This document shows, one piece after another, positions 51,266 to 58,992 of a DNA stretch of 64,000 nucleotides. Every line of letters starts with the position of its first letter. Position 1 is the stretch's first letter. Source of the DNA: an uncultured Lachnospiraceae bacterium. GTDB taxonomy: Bacteria > Bacillota > Clostridia > Lachnospirales > Lachnospiraceae. The stretch spans positions 243,592-307,591 of the forward strand of contig CAJUDM010000001.1 of NCBI GenBank assembly GCA_910584915.1. The letters run 5' to 3'. The notes beneath the pieces are model-generated. The model made no database searches, was not told where the DNA came from, and worked only from the letters and a program-made list of their open reading frames with translations. The translations under genes and the position numbers were made by a program.

Positions 51266-52649
51266 AAGTACTCTCCTGTAACACATTCGTGAAATATTTT
51301 CCTGAAGTATAATCCAGGTAATACACGGCAAAATTTTTTTCGATCTGAATCAGCAGATAGAGCCTGTCTTCCTGCTCATGAAGTTTCGGAAAGCCGTGAA
51401 TGCAGGAATGCTGCAGTACAGGTTCCTCCCGGCGGAAAAAATCAGCCGCCTGTACGGATACGACGATCAGCAGATTCCGCACAAAGTCAGGGCTGATCCC
51501 ATAACTCAGAGAACCATGCCCTATAAAATGATTGCGCACCATGACAAGCTTTCTGCGTCCCTCCGCCGGAAGCCTTCTGCGGTTTACGCTGCCTTCCTTC
51601 CCCGTACAGATCCGGTTCAGATATTTTACAGCCTTAATATAAGCCTCCTTATCTTTCAGTTCAAACGGACCGACATCCGCAATGCCGCTCTCAAAAGTAC
51701 CCATGGCAGCAGGTTTATCCTCGTCAAAATAGCAGGATCCCGATATCTCATAATCAGCCAGACTCTGGTAATGTATCATAAATTCCGCCAGCTTCATCAG
51801 TTCATAGAAATACTCCGCAGTGCTGCGGCATTTTTCGAGGAGATGGCCGATCATCCGGGCAAGGCATGCCTTTCCCGGATCTGTTCCCTGGTAACCGGCA
51901 TAAACGGACAATTTTTCCTCAATTGCCCCATATATTTCTCCGTCCTCGATGACCCGGATCAGACACTGCGGAAACGATGTGACAGCTTCTTTTATATTTA
52001 AGAAGCGGATCCTGTCGGCGGGAAAAGGCAGCTTCTCCTTCAGCACAGTGCCGCCTTCTTTTCTGCCGATCAGATACAGTTCTATATCCTGTTTCCAGAA
52101 AATGGATCTTTTCCCGGAAAACGGGTAATCTTTGGAAGGGTAAAAATAGAGGTAAGTGCGGCATGCCTCCATATCGTGCCGGAAAGCATAGGCGATAACT
52201 TCCCAGGCTATCAGGTAGTCATCCTTTTGTATAACGGGCGGAACATCTATGAAAAATGCGCTGATCAATATGATAAGCAGATCTGCCCATTTACGCCAGA
52301 GTTTCCAGGGAGCCCGCATACTATACATCTCCAGTATGATGATCTTACTGTCCGGGCGAAGGCTCTGCCGGAATTTCCGGCAGTTTTTCATAAAATAGCG
52401 CCAGAGCAGAAAATTCAGAATATATCCGCCTGTCAGACAACAGGCGAAAATATGAAAAAATTGACGTAAAACAGACGTACCAGGAAGAATAAAGAAAAAC
52501 AGAAAAAGAAAAAAATATGATCTCCCAATGCGCAGGTAAGCGGCGGCCGCTCTTTTTCCCCGGGCTTTTTTCCACACAAAGTAATTGCAGATATGGAATA
52601 AAACTATAAATATGGCATAACCCAGAAAAACCAGAAAATAACGCTGCAT
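51252..52649 (-). CDS. Cassette gene B: membrane protein with RNxxxGHG (HEPN-like) motif
   Basis: 465 residues, unrecognised. Four N-terminal membrane helices (about residues 3-27, 43-62, 66-88 and 118-140), then an alpha/beta section (TYLYFYPSKDY, DIELYLIGRKEGG, DRIRFLNIKEAVTS). A helix AEYFYELMKLAEFMIHYQSL (near 280) and MVRNHFIGHGSLSYG near 370 follow, and the tail YLLIQIEKNFAVYYLDYTSG resembles the tail of gene C. GAGGGG lies seven bases before the ATG. It starts 14 bp after gene A and overlaps gene C, so all three should be translated together in comparable amounts. The soluble part faces the cytosol if the four helices are real. Confidence 0.72.
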   Translation of the reverse strand: MQRYFLVFLGYAIFIVLFHICNYFVWKKARGKRAAAAYLRIGRSYFFLFLFFFILPGTSVLRQFFHIFACCLTGGYILNFLLWRYFMKNCRKFRQSLRPDSKIIILEMYSMRAPWKLWRKWADLLIILISAFFIDVPPVIQKDDYLIAWEVIAYAFRHDMEACRTYLYFYPSKDYPFSGKRSIFWKQDIELYLIGRKEGGTVLKEKLPFPADRIRFLNIKEAVTSFPQCLIRVIEDGEIYGAIEEKLSVYAGYQGTDPGKACLARMIGHLLEKCRSTAEYFYELMKLAEFMIHYQSLADYEISGSCYFDEDKPAAMGTFESGIADVGPFELKDKEAYIKAVKYLNRICTGKEGSVNRRRLPAEGRRKLVMVRNHFIGHGSLSYGISPDFVRNLLIVVSVQAADFFRREEPVLQHSCIHGFPKLHEQEDRLYLLIQIEKNFAVYYLDYTSGKYFTNVLQESTYEGL

Positions 52650-52663
52650 AGTGATCCCCTCTT

Positions 52664-54475
52664 TTATCCGTTCCTGTCTGTCTTATCCTTTTTCCGCTCC
52701 CGATGCCTGCGCCAGTAAAATTTCACCGCCGGCCAGGATATCCTGAGTATCAGTACCGCAAGAAGCGCAAAGACGCTCAGAGTGACGATATTTTCAGGCG
52801 TTATCGCACCATTTGAGAGGATGGCTTTTATTTCCGACACAAATCCCAGTCCATCCGTAAATGCGGAGATGACCGCCAGCATCGATATCAGCCCCAGCGA
52901 GTTATTCATGGCGTCGTCCGCCGCGCGGTGCGCCGCCTCCTCCTCCTTTTCCACAGCTGACGCCCGCTGCTTTTCAATCTCGTCCTGAAGCTTCAGCAGC
53001 GCGTCCAGCCCCGCTGTGACGCTTCTGATATCCGATTCGATATCCAGCGCCCGCATGACATAGCGGAAAAACAGATTCTGATGTCCGATGGAACTGACGG
53101 AGGTATGGATTCCTTTTACCAGAAACGTATTGATCTCACAGTTCAGCTTCTGCAGCGTCTCAATAGAACCTCCCTCATCGGATGCATAGGTTTCCGGGAC
53201 AGCGGAGAGCTCTTCCGCCGTCGATCTCGAGAACCGCAGCAGGCTGTACGATTGATAGAGAAGTATGACATACAGGATAAAATAGTCGTTCACGACCTTA
53301 CTTTTCATATTGTGGCGGAAAAATTCCGGTGCGGCCTCCGCCGTCTCTACGAAATATCCGCACCCCTCCCTGGTCGCATACCAGACCGCGTTCTGAAAAG
53401 GGCGGTACATGTCGGATCCGATATCCGCATTCATCCGGTAACTTTTCTTGTAGCCGTTTGTCAGGTTAAAGACAGCTTCCTGAAACTGCAGGCCAGAGTC
53501 TTCATCCGCCGAAGGCGCATCAAATACCGCGTAGGTGAACAGGATCGCTTTATCCGGCACATTGGCTGGATAAGCAGCCGCATCCAATGGGGACGCTCCG
53601 CTGCAGAGGCAGTTTCTCTTCTCTGTAAAGAAAACAATATCCGGTGAAATGGCATACAACAGCGCGGCGATCCAGCTTCCAAATGTAAATTGCCGAAGCC
53701 TGTTGCACAGAAACCCGTAATTCCCGGTCTTATGGTCGGGATAAACGCGGACCGGCTCCAGATCGTCATAAAATGCAGAGCGGTCTGCCACTATACTTTC
53801 TGAGGAATCCACCGTTGAGCATTCTGAGGAATCTGCTGCCGCACTCTCCGAAAAATCCTCTGCGCCTTCCGGGAAATTCGTCGTCACATCGTTTGAGACG
53901 CCTGCTGGTCTCATGGCTGACTGTCTGATATAACATGGATAGGGATTCTCACAGCAGATCCAGCCGGCTTCCCCCGGTTTCTCTTTGGAAACCGCACTCT
54001 TTTCGACCTCGAAACGGATATTTTCTTCCGAGATCAGAAAAAAGCGTTCAATATTGGAACGCCTGTTCAGTTCTCTGATCTGATTTTGTATCTCGATGAG
54101 CTTCGCCGCGGTGATGCTCTTTCCCATCTGAATTTCATACCAGAAAAACCCCACACGGCTCTGAAATAAAAATAAGCCCGCCTCTGTGACCGACAGCTTG
54201 AGCGGTCTGTCTCCCTTTTTGCGATAGGATATAATGGGCAGCCGGTCATTTTTTCCGTTACGGTCTAAGAGCCAGGCGCTCCCCGGACGTGTTTTTGCCC
54301 CGTCAGCGGAGAACGAATCCAGAATAAAGGAATAGACATCCTGTTCCTGCTGCCCGCGGACATCTGTTATCACCCAGTCTTCACTCTTTTTCAGGGCACA
54401 AAATAATTCCCGGTAATCAGGAAATGTAAAGGGGACCAGATAGCGCAGACGATATGTATGAATCATCTTTTCCAT
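52664..54475 (-). CDS. Cassette gene A: protein with CorA-like C-terminal stalk and two membrane helices
   Basis: 603 residues from ATG 54475 (AGAAGG six bases upstream). The frame is open to 54556, but that TTG is the -35 box of the promoter, so the shorter start is right. The N-terminal half is beta-rich and soluble (SVTEAGLFLFQSRVGFFWYE) with a Ser/Asp/Glu-rich linker of degenerate ADSSE units near 225-250. The C-terminal 150 residues form a long charged helix (KLQDEIEKQRASAVEKEEE), then MNNSLGLISMLAVISAFTDG and a second helix IVTLSVFALLAVLIL, ending in RRHRERKKDK. Stalk plus two helices plus basic end resembles CorA-type channels, but the GMN loop is absent (GLGFV in its place). First gene of the cassette. 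Confidence 0.74.
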   Translation of the reverse strand: MEKMIHTYRLRYLVPFTFPDYRELFCALKKSEDWVITDVRGQQEQDVYSFILDSFSADGAKTRPGSAWLLDRNGKNDRLPIISYRKKGDRPLKLSVTEAGLFLFQSRVGFFWYEIQMGKSITAAKLIEIQNQIRELNRRSNIERFFLISEENIRFEVEKSAVSKEKPGEAGWICCENPYPCYIRQSAMRPAGVSNDVTTNFPEGAEDFSESAAADSSECSTVDSSESIVADRSAFYDDLEPVRVYPDHKTGNYGFLCNRLRQFTFGSWIAALLYAISPDIVFFTEKRNCLCSGASPLDAAAYPANVPDKAILFTYAVFDAPSADEDSGLQFQEAVFNLTNGYKKSYRMNADIGSDMYRPFQNAVWYATREGCGYFVETAEAAPEFFRHNMKSKVVNDYFILYVILLYQSYSLLRFSRSTAEELSAVPETYASDEGGSIETLQKLNCEINTFLVKGIHTSVSSIGHQNLFFRYVMRALDIESDIRSVTAGLDALLKLQDEIEKQRASAVEKEEEAAHRAADDAMNNSLGLISMLAVISAFTDGLGFVSEIKAILSNGAITPENIVTLSVFALLAVLILRISWPAVKFYWRRHRERKKDKTDRNG

Positions 54476-54527
54476 AAAGAACCTTCTTCTGTCTGTATAG
54501 TGATGGTCAGGTGGAAACGTTGGATTC

Positions 54528-54556
54528 ATTATATGTAATTGTATATAAAATGTCAA
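54528..54556 (-). promoter_or_regulatory. Consensus sigma-A promoter of the three-gene membrane cassette
   Basis: Minus strand TTGACA (54556-54551), exactly 17 bp, TATAAT (54533-54528). Both hexamers are perfect consensus. It lies between the terminator at 54564-54604 and the start at 54475, leaving a leader of about 46 bases. Confidence 0.85.
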
Positions 54557-54563
54557 TTATGCA

Positions 54564-54604
54564 GAAAAATATCGCCGCACCGGAAATCAATCCGGCGCGG
54601 CGAT
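54564..54604 (-). terminator. Terminator of the mannose-family PTS operon
   Basis: Minus strand ATCGCCGCGCCGG (54604-54592) pairs with CCGGTGCGGCGAT (54583-54571), 12 of 13, followed by ATTTTTC. Confidence 0.9.
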
Positions 54605-54672
54605 TTCAAGCACGGTACTTGGCTAATGCCAGGCTTACTCTGCATGTTTCCCGCGGAAATAAAACCCTGAGA

Positions 54673-55524
54673 TCATACCACCCCGATCCCTGACAATATG
54701 ATACACAGCACCATCACTGCGATCAGGATCGTTGTCGTCTTCACCTTCCTGCCCAGCAGCCAGTACATGATACCGAACAGCGCCGCCGGAAGCAGTCCCG
54801 GCATGATCTGATCCAGATAACTCTGTACAGGTTCCGCCCAGTCGCCGCTGCCCACATTGACCGCCAGGTTAAAGCTCACGTTTGCCGCTGTCATACCGCC
54901 GATCACCATCAGTCCCAGCATCGTCGCCGCCTCGGTGATCTTCGTGATGATGCCGCCGCTGCTGATGTCCTTAAAGAACTGTGTCCCGTACTTAAAGCCT
55001 TTGTCCAGGCACAGATAGCGCAGGATAAAATGGGGGACATTGATGATCAGCAAAAACAGGATCGGCCCCATGATATTACCCTGGGAGGCAAGGGCGATGC
55101 CCACGCCCGCCGCGATCAGCTTCAGGGTTCCCCAGAAGAAGGAGTCGCCCACACCCGCCATCGGTCCCATCAGACTGGATTTCACGGCGTTGATGCTGGT
55201 CTCATCGAAATCCGGATTGTTTGCGTTTTCCTCCTCCATCGCTCCCGATATGCCGACGAGCAATGTACAGATGTGAGGGGTCACGGACATGAACTCCAGA
55301 TGCCTCTTTAAAGCCGCTGCACGGTCTTCCTTGCTCTCATACAGCCTGCGGATGATGGGCGCCATCATGTAACAGTAGGCGATATTCTGCATACGCTCGT
55401 AGTTCCAGGAGGAATCCAGTGTCAGCGAGCGCCAGAAGCACTGTTGGAAGTCTTTCTTCGTAATCCTGCTGTCCGGTGATATCGTCTGAAGATTCTTTGT
55501 CTCATCTTTAGAAATCGTCGTCAT
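54673..55524 (-). CDS. PTS IID component, mannose/fructose/sorbose family
   Basis: 283 residues: ITKKDFQQCFWRSLTLDSSW, MQNIAYCYMMAPIIRRLYE and SLMGPMAGVGDSFFWGTLK are the usual IID signatures, with the C-terminal membrane helix. It forms the membrane channel with IIC. The start overlaps the IIC end by 17 bases; AAGGAGG precedes it. Last gene of its operon, followed by a strong terminator. Confidence 0.93.
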   Translation of the reverse strand: MTTISKDETKNLQTISPDSRITKKDFQQCFWRSLTLDSSWNYERMQNIAYCYMMAPIIRRLYESKEDRAAALKRHLEFMSVTPHICTLLVGISGAMEEENANNPDFDETSINAVKSSLMGPMAGVGDSFFWGTLKLIAAGVGIALASQGNIMGPILFLLIINVPHFILRYLCLDKGFKYGTQFFKDISSGGIITKITEAATMLGLMVIGGMTAANVSFNLAVNVGSGDWAEPVQSYLDQIMPGLLPAALFGIMYWLLGRKVKTTTILIAVMVLCIILSGIGVV

Positions 55525-56270
55525 CTGCTGCTACCTCCTTATTTCCCATAAAGTTTACATAAATCAGTGCCACTACCAGTCCGAACAGGGCGATGCCTGT
55601 CACGGAAATACCTAAGTATGCTGCCAGCAGGAAACCGAGCACCAGAAACGCCGCCGTCTTCTTGCTGATCATCATCCTCGCTAACATCGCGAAACCGATC
55701 GCCGGGATCACACCCGCCGCCACATCCAGTCCGTATGTCACAAACTCAGGAACATAGGACAGAATCTTTTCGATCATCGGAACTCCCAATATGTATCCCA
55801 GGCCGACGACCAGCGCCAGCACCACCTTGTTCCCGATACCGAAGATCGTCTGTATCCGCTCGACGCCCTTGATATCGCCCGCCTCCGCGTATTTATCCGC
55901 AAGGTGAGATGCCCAGGTGAGCACAAATGTCATCTGGATATTGTCAAACAATAAGACCAGAGTGGCGATCGGCACCGCAAGCACCACCGCCGCCGTCACT
56001 TCACTTCCGCTCAGGATAACATAGGCCGTGGAGATGATCGTCCCCGAGACAAAATCAGGCGGATTGCTCGCCCCCCACAGGGAATGCTCCCATAAATACC
56101 AGTTCCAGCGTGGCACCGATGACAACGCCGGTCTGCCAGTCACCCAGCACAAGCCCCACGAGCGGCGCTATGATGATCGGACGGTTATGCATCGTAGAAC
56201 CCATATAACAATGCATGTACGCAAAAAATGCTATCAAAATAATAAGTATTACCTGAACTGCCTGTCCCAT
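55508..56270 (-). pseudogene. PTS IIC component, mannose/sorbose family, with a +1 frameshift
   Basis: The frame starts at ATG 56270 (AGGAGGAG upstream), MGQAVQVILIILIAFFAYMH, and runs to LELVFMGAFPVG. There a run of six G on the minus strand (56076-56071) shifts it to an early stop at 56055. With five G the sequence would continue ASNPPDFVSGTIISTAYVIL in the frame that ends at 55508, giving one protein of about 253 residues, normal for IIC. Both halves are otherwise intact, so this is either a sequencing indel, a slippage/phase-variable site or a fresh mutation. Confidence 0.85.
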
Positions 56271-56282
56271 AAAAAACTCCTC

Positions 56283-56753
56283 CTACAAAAGATTCATCAC
56301 ATCGATGGAAGCATCGTCCGGCACCATCTGCACAAAGACTTTCTTCCCGTCATTTACAAGTTCCTTTACTTTCTCCGCATCTGCTTCAGAAAGGTGCACC
56401 GCCTTGGAGATCGCCTTTCTGTCAACGCCCGATTTTGTGCCGCCGAGATTGATCTCCCGTATCCTGTCGGAGCCCTTTGCCAGCCGGTACACATCTTCCA
56501 CCGATTCGCACAGGATAAACAGATTATACTTATCGGTCACCCCGGAATTCAGCGCTTTGATGGAATCCTCCATGTTCTTCATGACCAGCTTCACATTGGA
56601 CGGCTTTGCCATACGGAGCCCCGCCATCCTCAGGTCATCCTTCAAAAGCCCGTCGCTGGCGATCAGGATACAGTCCGTCTCCAGAAACTTCAACCACGAA
56701 AACGCCACCTGTCCATGGATCAGCCGATGATCCACACGCACTAATTTGATCAT
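56283..56753 (-). CDS. PTS IIB component, mannose/sorbose family
   Basis: 156 residues. The phospho-histidine is H13 in VRVDHRLIHGQVAFSW; SDRIREINLGGTKSG and KKVFVQMVPDDAS are family features. Its ATG overlaps the BtpA stop by one base (TAATG). Takes phosphate from the IIA encoded at the head of the operon. Confidence 0.93.
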   Translation of the reverse strand: MIKLVRVDHRLIHGQVAFSWLKFLETDCILIASDGLLKDDLRMAGLRMAKPSNVKLVMKNMEDSIKALNSGVTDKYNLFILCESVEDVYRLAKGSDRIREINLGGTKSGVDRKAISKAVHLSEADAEKVKELVNDGKKVFVQMVPDDASIDVMNLL

Positions 56754-57499
56754 TATAATCCCTCCCTGATATTCTCTACCATTCCCATAAACTCTTTTAC
56801 ATGCTCTCTGCAGACATCCCCGATATCCTTGTAATTATCCTTGAAATAACTCCCCACAATTGCCATATCGCCGATCTCCAGCTGTTTCGCCGCGTTTTCC
56901 TTCGTCATTCCGGCTGCGATCACCAGGGGAAAATCTCCGATACCCGAGCGGAACGCCCGGATCTTTTCCATGGAAGTCTCCTGTCCTGTGGCATTCTCCG
57001 TCACTGCGATGGCATCACAGCGCCCCATGGCGGTCTTCAGATCCTCCTCCAGAGAATTTTCGGAGAGCAGCGGCTGATATTTGAAGCGCACACCCCCGAT
57101 CAGATAAGCGTCCGTCTTTTTCCTGTACATGTCGAAAAATGCCTCCAGCGTAGCCTCGTCCCTGGGCTTCACATGCCCCACCACAGAATCCACCTGCAGA
57201 AACTTCGCATCGTACTTCGCCGCCAGTTCAAATCCCATGGCATCCACATTCAGACAGTTCACGCCATAGGGCACATGAAGATTCCCCTGCGCCGCATAAT
57301 CCAGGATCCTTTCCAGATCGCGGTAATTCCCGTAATAGTTTTCCAGCATAATGCCATCGATACCGCCCTCTTCCAGCAGCCTGATCTCATCCTTCGCCTT
57401 TTCAAATATTTCCGTATCGCTCTCTCCCTTTAAATGGATCATACCAAGGATCGGCTTTTTTACCGGAAACAATGATAAAATTCCGCCTCTTTCTCCCAT
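56753..57499 (-). CDS. BtpA/SgcQ-family TIM-barrel protein
   Basis: 248 residues: KPILGMIHLKGESDTE at the start, EGGIDGIMLENYYG, GVNCLNVDAMGFELAAKYDA and AIAVTENATGQETSMEKI. These match BtpA-type barrels (SgcQ in the E. coli sgc PTS cluster). Known members are linked to photosystem I assembly in cyanobacteria and are otherwise uncharacterised in sugar operons. Encoded directly between the IIA and IIB genes with no gap, so it probably acts on the transported sugar phosphate (inference). Confidence 0.87.
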   Translation of the reverse strand: MGERGGILSLFPVKKPILGMIHLKGESDTEIFEKAKDEIRLLEEGGIDGIMLENYYGNYRDLERILDYAAQGNLHVPYGVNCLNVDAMGFELAAKYDAKFLQVDSVVGHVKPRDEATLEAFFDMYRKKTDAYLIGGVRFKYQPLLSENSLEEDLKTAMGRCDAIAVTENATGQETSMEKIRAFRSGIGDFPLVIAAGMTKENAAKQLEIGDMAIVGSYFKDNYKDIGDVCREHVKEFMGMVENIREGL

Positions 57500-57913
57500 T
57501 TAGAAATCCTCCTCCTCTTCCTCTCTCAGCACTACACGGGTAACGCCTTCCCTCGCTGTATTCAATAATTCCTCCACCGCTTTCTCACTTAGCGGCATGT
57601 CCCCCGTCAGCACTTCCGCTGCCATATTGAAATTCATTCCGGCGAACAGCCTTACATTTTCATAACCCGTCAGAAGCATCAGGGCATTGCATACGCTTCC
57701 GCCGAAAACATCCGTCAGGATCACATACTCCGTGGCAGCATTCTCTCTGATCTCCTCTTCCAGTTCTTCCTTAAAATCCAGTGCATTTCCCCCCGGATAC
57801 AGACTGTAGGCCCTGATATCCTCTGCGAGTTCTCCCAGTATCATTGTCAGCGAATCTTTTAATCCTTTTGAAAATTCACCGTGGGAAGCCAGAATCACCT
57901 GTCGTCTCTCCAT
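57500..57913 (-). CDS. PTS IIA component, mannose/sorbose family
   Basis: 137 residues. VILASHGEFSKGLKDSL carries the phospho-histidine H11; EYVILTDVFGGSVCNALML and VRLFAGMNFNMAAEVL follow the EIIA-Man pattern. First gene of the operon IIA-btpA-IIB-IIC-IID. A TATAAT on the minus strand (57962-57957) lies about 45 bp upstream. Divergent from the GntR regulator. Confidence 0.92.
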   Translation of the reverse strand: MERRQVILASHGEFSKGLKDSLTMILGELAEDIRAYSLYPGGNALDFKEELEEEIRENAATEYVILTDVFGGSVCNALMLLTGYENVRLFAGMNFNMAAEVLTGDMPLSEKAVEELLNTAREGVTRVVLREEEEEDF

Positions 57914-57996
57914 TTTTCCTTCACCCCCTTTGTCTGATCACTCTCCGTTTAATTGTATTATATTGTATTAATTTAACTCAATATAACACTTTTAGG

Positions 57997-58008
57997 TTGT
58001 ATAGGCAA
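57997..58008. promoter_or_regulatory. Candidate GntR (HutC-type) operator
   Basis: TTGTATAGGCAA contains GTATAGGC, seven of eight matches to GTMTAKAC, the core bound by HutC/YvoA-type GntR proteins. It lies between the divergent PTS operon and gntR. Confidence 0.45.
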
Positions 58009-58067
58009 TAGTATTTTAATTTTTATTTCATTTTTGTACAACATGCACAAATTAATTTTTATTTTAT

Positions 58068-58097
58068 TAGACAAATACACCTGCTCTATGCTATAAT
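58068..58097 (+). promoter_or_regulatory. Promoter of the gntR-family gene
   Basis: TAGACA (58068-58073), 18-bp spacer, TATAAT (58092-58097) preceded by an extended TGC. Confidence 0.6.
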
Positions 58098-58124
58098 CCT
58101 GATATATTTTCCAGGAGGTCACTT

Positions 58125-58841
58125 ATGGCAACGTTTAAGCACCTGAGCCCTGTTACATTGAAAGAGCAGTTGTATCAGGAACTTCTGACTCAGATACAGG
58201 ACGGGACTTATAAACCCGGGGACAAAATACCTACAGAACTGCAGTTGAGCGAAATGTATGATATCAGCAGAGTGACCGTGCGTCAGACGCTGGCACGGCT
58301 TGTCGATGAACAGATTCTGACCAAGAGAGCCGGAAAAGGAACCTTTGTCAAAGAGGCTCCTTTTGTCGAAAAATATTTTGTGGGCGGAAGCTTTACCGAC
58401 TCCTGCCTCCGCATGAACACTGTCCCCTCCACGCGCATCATCTGCCGGGAAACTATCCCGTCCCCCGAAGGGCTGAACGGGCAATTAGGGGATTCCGTCA
58501 TACATATCACGCGCCTCAGGTGCGTAAACGGAACGCCCAGCATTGTGGAGGAGGATTATTTTCCTTCCGGGAGCACCTACCTGTTACAGGAAGACCTCAC
58601 CGATGTCTCCCTTTTTTCTCTTGTCTATGAAAAAACCGGGCTGATGCCCGGCAATTCGGAAAGTTTTTTTCGGATCGTCTATGCCGCCAGAAAGCAGGCG
58701 GAACTGCTCGACTGTGCCCTCTCCCACGCGCTCCTGGAAGTATCCCAGAATGTGATGTCCCCCGACAAAAAACTGCTCTATATCAATTATCAGTATATTT
58801 TATCGGAGCGCTATGTCTATGCGGTGCGGTCTGTCCATTGA
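58125..58841 (+). CDS. GntR/HutC-family regulator with UTRA domain
   Basis: 238 residues. Winged helix at 10-75: LYQELLTQIQDGTYKPGDKI, TELQLSEMYDISRVTVRQTL, then GKGTFV. C-terminal UTRA effector domain (about 90-235; HITRLRCVNGTPSIVEEDYF), which binds a sugar phosphate or similar. AGGAGG lies seven bases before the ATG. Divergent from the mannose-family PTS operon, its likely target and the source of its inducer. Confidence 0.92.
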   Translation: MATFKHLSPVTLKEQLYQELLTQIQDGTYKPGDKIPTELQLSEMYDISRVTVRQTLARLVDEQILTKRAGKGTFVKEAPFVEKYFVGGSFTDSCLRMNTVPSTRIICRETIPSPEGLNGQLGDSVIHITRLRCVNGTPSIVEEDYFPSGSTYLLQEDLTDVSLFSLVYEKTGLMPGNSESFFRIVYAARKQAELLDCALSHALLEVSQNVMSPDKKLLYINYQYILSERYVYAVRSVH

Positions 58842-58992
58842 ATATGCCGCGGCAGTTCAGCCCTCCACTATTCCGCGGGTAAAACCGCTCTGTAAGCGAT
58901 TTTGCGGGTTGTGCAGGCGCCAAAATGCGGCTTTGAAGCATTACGTCCCGATGAGGCGAAGAGAGACAGTCCAAAAGCATTCCCGGCCGTAT
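58842..58992. other. Convergent spacer with an imperfect hairpin
   Basis: GTAAAACCGCT (58879-58889) can pair with AGCGATTTTGC (58895-58905), one mismatch and one G-T. No T-run. Open frames here are judged non-coding. Confidence 0.35.

Noticed and set aside
54476..54556. N-terminal extension of cassette gene A
   Set aside because: It begins in the -35 box of the consensus promoter and lacks a ribosome site.
55508..56152. Separate gene starting at 56152
   Set aside because: Its first 33 codons are out of frame relative to the IIC family; the true N-terminus is the frame starting at 56270, joined by a one-base shift.
58842..58992. Short plus-strand frame after the gntR gene
   Set aside because: No ribosome site and no coding signature; the spacer holds only an imperfect hairpin.
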